From: CAZBLK01 sp964492715
GTDB taxonomy: Bacteria; Bacillota; Clostridia; Lachnospirales; WRBF01
Reading direction: 5' to 3'
Length of the DNA stretch: 64,000 nt
NCBI GenBank assembly: GCA_964492715.1
Contig: CAZBLK010000004.1
Location: 53,782-117,781 of the forward strand
Shown: positions 58,988-64,000 of the stretch, piece by piece
Layout: the number at the start of each line of letters is the position of its first letter
Position numbering within the stretch: the stretch's first letter is position 1
Program-made: the position numbers and the translations under genes
The notes under the pieces: generated by a model
Seen by the model: only the letters and a program-made list of their open reading frames with translations
Database searches by the model: none
What the model was told of the DNA's origin: nothing

Positions 58988-59884
58988 TTAACCTTTTAAA
59001 CCACCCATTGTCATACCTTGCGTAAGCTTCTTTTGCACAAGTATGTATAAAATAAGCGTTGGAAGCATTACAAGCACCAAACCAGCGTACATTTGTCCAT
59101 ATTGCGCCGCTGCATTTTGCGCACGCATTAGGTTCATAAGGCCCACTGGCAATGTTTTGCTGCCTTTAGGGTCGCTAAGCAGTGTCATTGCAATTATGTA
59201 TTCATTCCAAAAAGAAAGAAAGTTAAATAAAATAACAGTAATTATGCTAGGCCTTGCCATAGGTATAATAATGCTTACCATTGTTTTTCCGTAGCTTGCA
59301 CCGTCAACATAAGCCGCTTCTTCATAGTCTATAGGCAAAGTTACAAAGTACCCCGACATTAAGTAAATTGTAAATGGTAAAGCAGTAGCAGCATACACAA
59401 CAGCTAAAATAAAAATATTATTAAGGAAGAAACCGCTGCCTGTTAATTTTTGCATAAACTTATCGCCGTCAATAAACATTAAGAAAATTGGTACAACGAT
59501 ATAGTTTACATTAATAAACAAACCGCCCATAAACGCTGCGTTAAAAAAGCCTTTGCCGGCAAACTTAAACCTAGACAAAACATAAGCAGCAGGCAGCGCA
59601 ACAACTAGCAAAATACCAAGTGCAAGGGCTGTAACAACTACAGAATTAAGCATAAATTCGCCCATTCTTGCCTTGCCCCAAGCATCAATAAAGTTTTGAA
59701 AGTAAAACCCAGCAGGCAAAGCCCAAGGGTTTCCATAAAACTCAACGTTTTGCTTTATAGAAGCCATAAACACCCAAGCAACGGGTACAATAATTGTAAT
59801 TGCAAGAGAAATAAGTGCAAAATAAATAAAAATTTTGTAAAGCTTTTCGCTTGAAATCTCTTTAAATTTTTTGGCTAAGTTCAT
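58988..59884 (-). CDS. Sugar ABC transporter permease, MalG type
   Basis: A 298-residue inner-membrane permease of the carbohydrate uptake-1 family with six helices. The ATPase-coupling EAA loop is seen at EEAAYVDGASYGKTMVSIIIPMA. The ending GLVLVMLPTLILYILVQKKL then GMTMGGLKG is typical. GGGGAGGG precedes the ATG. It pairs with the MalF-type gene 12 bases upstream. The ATPase subunit is not in this operon; a shared MsmK-like ATPase is probably used. Confidence 0.93.
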   Translation of the reverse strand: MNLAKKFKEISSEKLYKIFIYFALISLAITIIVPVAWVFMASIKQNVEFYGNPWALPAGFYFQNFIDAWGKARMGEFMLNSVVVTALALGILLVVALPAAYVLSRFKFAGKGFFNAAFMGGLFINVNYIVVPIFLMFIDGDKFMQKLTGSGFFLNNIFILAVVYAATALPFTIYLMSGYFVTLPIDYEEAAYVDGASYGKTMVSIIIPMARPSIITVILFNFLSFWNEYIIAMTLLSDPKGSKTLPVGLMNLMRAQNAAAQYGQMYAGLVLVMLPTLILYILVQKKLTQGMTMGGLKG

Positions 59885-59896
59885 AATAACCCTCCC

Positions 59897-60790
59897 CTAG
59901 AATTCAAGCGGCTCACGCTTAGTAATAAAGTTTACAATAGCCGACAAAGCAAACGAGAAAATAAATACAACAGAGCCTATAGCCATACCATACCCATAGC
60001 TAGAGTTTGTGTACGCTTGTTTGTACATATAACTTAAAAATACTTCAGTTGCGCCGTCCGGCCCGCCACTTGTCATTATACGAACAAAAAGGAAAGACAA
60101 GTTAATTGAGCTTATAATAAAAAATGTAAGTGTCGTTCTAATAGTAGTCCACGTTAACGGAATAGTAATTTTAAAAAACTGCTGAATTTTTGTAGCACCT
60201 TCAATGTCAGTGCTTTCGTAAATACTTTCAGAAATGCTAGACATACTAGCCATGTACATAACCATGTAGTAGCCAACAGCTTGCCATGTCATAGCTATAG
60301 CAATGCTAAAAATAACAATTTTTTGGTCGCCAAGCCACATAACCTGCCCTTTTCCTGCCCCACGGATAAGGGTTAAAATGCTGTTTAGCATACCGTTTGT
60401 TGGGTCGTAAATTGCGCTAAAAATTGCTGAAATTACAACTACGGAGAGAATATTTGGTATGTAAAAAACTATACGAAAAAAGTCAGAGCCTACAATCTTT
60501 TCACGAGAAATTATTGCAGCAAATACTAGTGCCAAAGTTATAGTAACAATTGTAACAACTACTATAAGCAAAATAGTGTTCTGAAAAGACTGGAAAAACT
60601 TAGGGTCTTGAAACAATTTTACAAAATTATCAAAACCTACAAAATCTTTTTTAGGAGAATACCCGCCCCATTTATACAAAGAAATGCGGAAAACGTTTAT
60701 AGTAGGTATTATCATAAAAATTGTAAAAAGTATTACCGCTGGTGCAAGGCACATAAATACAAACAGGCCACGCCCTTTTTGTTTATCCAA
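59897..60790 (-). CDS. Sugar ABC transporter permease, MalF type
   Basis: A 297-residue permease with six helices; the first is FVFMCLAPAVILFTIFMIIP. The EAA loop is YESTDIEGATKIQQFFKITIPL and is somewhat degenerate at its first residues. The TTG start at 60790 has AGGAG eight bases before it. It follows the binding-protein gene by 176 bases, which hold a stem-loop. Together with the MalG-type subunit it forms the membrane channel for the GH112 substrate. Confidence 0.92.
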   Translation of the reverse strand: MDKQKGRGLFVFMCLAPAVILFTIFMIIPTINVFRISLYKWGGYSPKKDFVGFDNFVKLFQDPKFFQSFQNTILLIVVVTIVTITLALVFAAIISREKIVGSDFFRIVFYIPNILSVVVISAIFSAIYDPTNGMLNSILTLIRGAGKGQVMWLGDQKIVIFSIAIAMTWQAVGYYMVMYMASMSSISESIYESTDIEGATKIQQFFKITIPLTWTTIRTTLTFFIISSINLSFLFVRIMTSGGPDGATEVFLSYMYKQAYTNSSYGYGMAIGSVVFIFSFALSAIVNFITKREPLEF

Positions 60791-60880
60791 ATAATCAGCT
60801 CCTTTTTATTAATATAAAAACTTACAAGAAGCACTGGTTACTACTTAAAGAATGTGTGTACAACAAAAACCTACTTATTA

Positions 60881-60918
60881 AATGAGTGAAAATGACATTA
60901 AAATCATTTTCACTCATT
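60881..60918 (-). terminator. Intercistronic stem-loop after the binding-protein gene
   Basis: AATGAGTGAAAATGA and TCATTTTCACTCATT form a perfect 15-bp stem with an eight-base loop between the binding-protein and permease genes. No T-run follows directly, so it probably stabilises the upstream message or causes partial termination, giving more binding protein than permease. Confidence 0.7.
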
Positions 60919-60966
60919 AATTATCTATCACAAATACACATAGTTCAATAAATAAAACACGTTAAA

Positions 60967-62364
60967 CTATTTAAGAGCAGCACGCATCTTGTCACTTGCA
61001 GCCTTAATTCCGTTAATCCATTCTTCCTTAGTTTTATCGCCTGAAATTAAGCTGTTTACAGGGTCAAACCATTCGCTACGAACGTTAATACCTTCAATAG
61101 CTTCAGTAGCTGCAAATGCACCTAAAGCTGCTTTAGCACCGTTGTCATAAATTGAATAGAACAATTTGTTGTCGCCTTCAAGCTTGTCAGCCAAACCAAT
61201 AATTGGTTGGATAGCGCCTGATTGTGCAAAAATAGAAGCGGCCTCATCAGAGTATAAGTAAGCTATAAATTGCTTGCCAAGGTCTTTGTTTTCTGCACCA
61301 GCAGGCATCCAAGCTTGTTCAAACCAAGTGTAGCTGTATCTTGCATCACCAGCTTTTACAGCAGGTAAAGCAGTAAAGCCCCACTTAAAGCCTTCTGCAC
61401 GAGGAGCATTTGCCATTTCGCCAACTATCCAAGTGCCGTTTGGCATAAACAAAGCTTTGTTGTCAAGAATAAGCTGTTGGTTTTTAGTAAAGTTGTCATC
61501 GTTTGCATTTGCAGGAGTTGTAGGGTCTGCATATGTAGCAATTTTAGCAACTATATCAAATGCTGTTTTTGCTGCGTCAGTGTCCCAAACGCCTTCGCTG
61601 TATGTAGTAGCTTTGTTAAAGAAATCAGCGCCGCCTGTAGAGTACATTAAAGCGTAGAAAAATGCGTCAAAGTAGCCGGTTGTTGGGTATGTAAAAAGTG
61701 AAATGCCCTCAGCTTTTGCTTTGTCGCCTAAAGCCCACATTTCGTCCCAAGTAGTAGGAACTGTCCATCCCTTTTGTTCAAAAAGACCAGCGTTATAGAA
61801 CAAACCGCATGGGCTGTAAAACATTGGCGCAAGGTAAGTTTTGCCGTCATTGTAAGGGTTTGTTAATGAAGATTCTGTAAAGCCGCCAGCGATTTTATCT
61901 TTTACCTTTACGCTTTCACCAGGAACTGTCATGTCCAAAACATCAGTGATGTCTTCAATGCCGTTATCCTTAATAAAAGTGTCAGTCAAAGCAAGTTCAC
62001 GACCAGTAGCCAAATGAATTACATCTGGGTAGTTTCCGGCCTTCATGCCTGGGCTAATAACGTCCTCAATTTTTTTGTCGATTGTAAGGTCAACCTTTAC
62101 GCCTGGGTTTGCAGCTTCAAAAGCGGCGGCAACCTTTTGCCACATTTCTGCGCCATAAGCCGACTCAAGAGCAGCTACCTTTAAAACTTGTTCCGTAGTT
62201 GTAGTAGGAGCCGTGCCAGATTCTGTTGCAGCAGGTGCAGTTGAAGCAGTAGTACTTTCAGAAGGTGTTGGGCTATTTGTTGTACCCACATTGTTTGTGC
62301 CGCAAGCAGCTAACAAGCTTGTCGATAAAGCAAGTGCCATTATAACTTTAATTGCTTTTTTCAT
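60967..62364 (-). CDS. Extracellular sugar-binding lipoprotein
   Basis: A 465-residue solute-binding protein of family 1. The lipoprotein signal ends in TSLLAACGTNN (Cys21), followed by a Thr/Ser/Ala/Pro-rich tether to about residue 60. The mature lobe has AAFEAANPGVKVDLTIDKKI and, later, GTWIVGEMANAPRAEGFKWGF and AYLYSDEAASIFAQSGAI, typical of oligosaccharide-binding proteins. GGGAGGAA precedes the ATG. It is first in the operon with the two permeases, a small membrane protein and GH112, so it should capture beta-galactosyl disaccharides. Confidence 0.93.
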   Translation of the reverse strand: MKKAIKVIMALALSTSLLAACGTNNVGTTNSPTPSESTTASTAPAATESGTAPTTTTEQVLKVAALESAYGAEMWQKVAAAFEAANPGVKVDLTIDKKIEDVISPGMKAGNYPDVIHLATGRELALTDTFIKDNGIEDITDVLDMTVPGESVKVKDKIAGGFTESSLTNPYNDGKTYLAPMFYSPCGLFYNAGLFEQKGWTVPTTWDEMWALGDKAKAEGISLFTYPTTGYFDAFFYALMYSTGGADFFNKATTYSEGVWDTDAAKTAFDIVAKIATYADPTTPANANDDNFTKNQQLILDNKALFMPNGTWIVGEMANAPRAEGFKWGFTALPAVKAGDARYSYTWFEQAWMPAGAENKDLGKQFIAYLYSDEAASIFAQSGAIQPIIGLADKLEGDNKLFYSIYDNGAKAALGAFAATEAIEGINVRSEWFDPVNSLISGDKTKEEWINGIKAASDKMRAALK

Positions 62365-62452
62365 TTACATTCCTCCCTAATAATTTCTCTTTAAGTAACT
62401 AATGATTGGTTTGTTAAATCAATAATTACTTTCAATAATAGCAGCAATGGCT

Positions 62453-62487
62453 TGTTTGAAAAATAACTTTCAAATGTTTTTCAAACA
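62453..62487. promoter_or_regulatory. 35-bp palindrome in the binding-protein leader
   Basis: TGTTTGAAAAAT and GTTTTTCAAACA are inverted around AACTTTCAAAT. It lies between the promoter at 62512-62539 and the start codon, roughly 20-50 bases into the transcript. It could be an operator or a leader hairpin. Confidence 0.6.
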
Positions 62488-62511
62488 GCCCCTAGATAAA
62501 GCTGTGATTTT

Positions 62512-62539
62512 AGTATATCAATTTTAAAATTGTTATCAA
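62512..62539 (-). promoter_or_regulatory. Promoter of the GH112 transport operon
   Basis: Minus strand: TTGATA (62534-62539), 16-base spacer, TATACT (62512-62517). Confidence 0.6.
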
Positions 62540-62712
62540 TAATTTTATTGCTGATAATTTTATATATGTTGCTTTGCACGAGTAAGTTAATAAAAATTCA
62601 TAAATAAGCAATTATTATATACACATTTAACAATTAAATATTTTTTTAACAAAAAAACAGGCATAAAATACATATCTATTTTATAAAAACGCATTATAAT
62701 TTTAGAATTATG

Positions 62713-62741
62713 TTGAGTGCAGTAGCTTTCAATGTTATAAT
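62713..62741 (+). promoter_or_regulatory. Promoter of the AraC-family gene
   Basis: TTGAGT (62713-62718), 17-base spacer, TATAAT (62736-62741), about 35 bases before the start codon. Confidence 0.65.
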
Positions 62742-62776
62742 ACAATTATTTAAAACTTAATAATGTGGGGAATTTT

Positions 62777-63661
62777 ATGAGCTGCAAACGATACGAACTC
62801 GGCGGAAAAGGCGTAAACCCAATTAATAACAATATAACTAAATTACTTTATGTAAGCACGGCAAATTACGGTGGTGACTGGCACAGCATACCGCACATAC
62901 ACTCGTGTACCGAAATTTTTTATGTTACAGATGGAATTGGGCAATTTATAGTGTCTGACAGAGTATGCACCGTGTCAAGCAACGAGCTTATAATAGTAAA
63001 CCCAAATGTAGAACACACTGAATCAAGCTTAAATTCCAAGCCTTTTGAATATATAGTTTTGGGAATAGCAGGGCTTGAGCTAAAATTTGACGAAGAAAGA
63101 GATAACGGTTTTTACATATTTAACTTTCAAAACGAGCGTGATGAATTTTTAATTTACTTAAAAAGCATAGTAAAAGAGCTTGAGGCAAAGCACCACGACT
63201 ATGAACCTATATGCCAAAACTTATTTGAAGTATTGACACTAAAGCTAATGCGCATTACAAATTTTTCAATAAACGTAATGCCGATTAGGCGGTTAAGCAA
63301 AGAATGTGCTTTTGTAAAACGTTATCTTGACAACCATTTCAAAGAAAACATTTCGCTTGATTTGTTGTCCGAGCTTGCACATGTAAACAAATACTACCTT
63401 GTGCATTCGTTTAGCAGGGAGTACAAAATTTCCCCAATAAACTACCTTATAAACCGACGTGTTCAAGAAAGCAGGTATTTACTAAGTGACACAAACCATT
63501 CTATGGCACAAATTTCAAACATGCTAGGTTTTTCGTCACAAAGTTACTTTTCCCAAAGCTTTAGGAAAGTTGAGGGCATGAGCCCTATTGAGTATAGAAA
63601 GCAGCAGAGGAATATGAATGTAGTTAAAGAAGAAGGGGATAATAAAATTTTCGATTTATGA
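62777..63661 (+). CDS. AraC-family transcriptional regulator
   Basis: A 294-residue regulator from the ATG at 62777 (TGGGG six bases upstream). The N-terminal cupin domain contains the sugar-binding pattern HIPHIHSCTEIFYVTDGIG-like (IPHIHSCTEIFYV) and NELIIVNPNVEHTE. The C-terminal double helix-turn-helix (about 190-290) has ISLDLLSELAHVNKYYLVHSF and MAQISNMLGFSSQSYFSQSFR, then KVEGMSPIEYRKQQR. Divergence from the sugar-uptake operon, with both promoters and a palindrome in the 412-base gap, makes it the likely activator of that operon. Confidence 0.92.
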   Translation: MSCKRYELGGKGVNPINNNITKLLYVSTANYGGDWHSIPHIHSCTEIFYVTDGIGQFIVSDRVCTVSSNELIIVNPNVEHTESSLNSKPFEYIVLGIAGLELKFDEERDNGFYIFNFQNERDEFLIYLKSIVKELEAKHHDYEPICQNLFEVLTLKLMRITNFSINVMPIRRLSKECAFVKRYLDNHFKENISLDLLSELAHVNKYYLVHSFSREYKISPINYLINRRVQESRYLLSDTNHSMAQISNMLGFSSQSYFSQSFRKVEGMSPIEYRKQQRNMNVVKEEGDNKIFDL

Positions 63662-63797
63662 CATAAATTATGAGCCAAAGGATATAAATGATGATTTATA
63701 CCAAAAAATTTATTACTCACAAAAAAATGAAGGTTATATTAAAGTTTCAGAATTAAGCAATGACTTCTTTCAAGAAACTTTTAATCTTGCCTTTTAA
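63624..63797 (+). other. Start-less open stretch, possible gene fragment
   Basis: A 57-codon open stretch with no ATG, GTG or TTG in frame, overlapping the end of the AraC gene and closed by TAA. The translation includes KDINDDLYQKIYYSQKNEG and VSELSNDFFQETFNL, which look protein-like. It could be the remnant of a truncated gene. I do not recognise it. Confidence 0.2.
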
Positions 63798-64000
63798 AGT
63801 ATGATTAAAGTGAATTTCAAATATTAATTTTACGCTTCTTACCTATAGTAATTTTCTTAATTATCAGTTGCAAGAACGTTTTCCGTTGGTTTTTTCTGCG
63901 GTACTTATTAATCGTTCAAAGTCCATCATAGTATTTTTTACTACTTATGCGAATCAAGAGTTGAAATAAAAAAACAAAAGAAACATAGCTCAAAATGTGA
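63798..64000. other. Unassigned window end
   Basis: No supported feature. On the minus strand a short frame (MMDFERLISTAEKTNGKRS, near 63930 to 63865) has the look of a gene start but stops after 21 codons. Confidence 0.2.

Overview
ORGANISM. The window looks like the chromosome of an anaerobic, spore-forming, gut-associated member of the Clostridia (Lachnospirales-like is my best guess). The DNA is visibly AT-rich. Sporulation genes are present (spoIIP, a sipL-type SPOCS/LysM gene, sigH). Other signs are the pyrK/pyrD-1B pyrimidine pathway, an FMN riboswitch before an ECF-type riboflavin transporter, mecA, tRNAs without encoded CCA, S-layer-homology domains and a GH112 host-glycan phosphorylase operon. 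Species cannot be fixed from sequence reading alone. LAYOUT. 1-9.3 kb (minus strand): efp, a membrane diguanylate cyclase, then a long housekeeping run read as yajC-addA-yqeG-aroE-comFB-aroK-aroQ. 9.3-12.4 kb: a small accessory island with a decayed toxin C-terminus, a possible immunity gene, a MerR regulator with a 19-bp-spacer promoter, and a broken ISAs1-type transposase. 12.4-18.5 kb: the pyrBICFKDE operon behind a strong promoter and a leader peptide overlapping an attenuator, an arrangement resembling E. coli pyrL-pyrBI. 18.5-24 kb: a DHH phosphoesterase, birA and a large S-layer-anchored surface protein. 24-31 kb (minus): a phzF-kamB-kamC cluster, an isochorismatase-like hydrolase, riboswitch-controlled ribU, and asnB. 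31-38.9 kb: cheV, a methyltransferase, a phospho-sugar mutase, rho with a pentapeptide-repeat tract, a LysM membrane protein and mecA. Two inverted copies of a 164-bp palindromic element flank the rho/LysM pair. 39-45.4 kb (minus): a flavin-based extracellular electron transfer (FLEET/EET) locus, ndh2-dmkB-eetA-eetB-pplA-apbE. 46.3-55.3 kb: an intracellular subtilase and a small partner, then sporulation and translation genes (spoIIP, sipL, sigH, NYN RNase, rlmB-like, mrnC, cysS, ispF). 55.5-55.8 kb: tRNA-Met, -Val and -Pro with a consensus promoter and terminator. 56.5-63.7 kb: an ABC transporter plus GH112 phosphorylase operon for galactosyl-hexosamine or related sugars, with a divergent AraC regulator. 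HOW IT FITS. Extracellular electron transfer needs quinone, flavin and flavinylated lipoproteins. The window supplies the NADH dehydrogenase, polyprenyl synthase, lipoprotein, flavin transferase and accessory membrane proteins, and a riboflavin importer lies about 10 kb away. The MenA-like prenyltransferase and the ECF energising module are not visible here. The glycan operon points to growth on mucin or milk-type sugars. Most novel to my eye are the leader-peptide attenuator of pyrBI, the FLEET locus with its unusual upstream DNA, three kinds of palindromic intergenic element, and KamB/KamC reactivase genes without their aminomutase.
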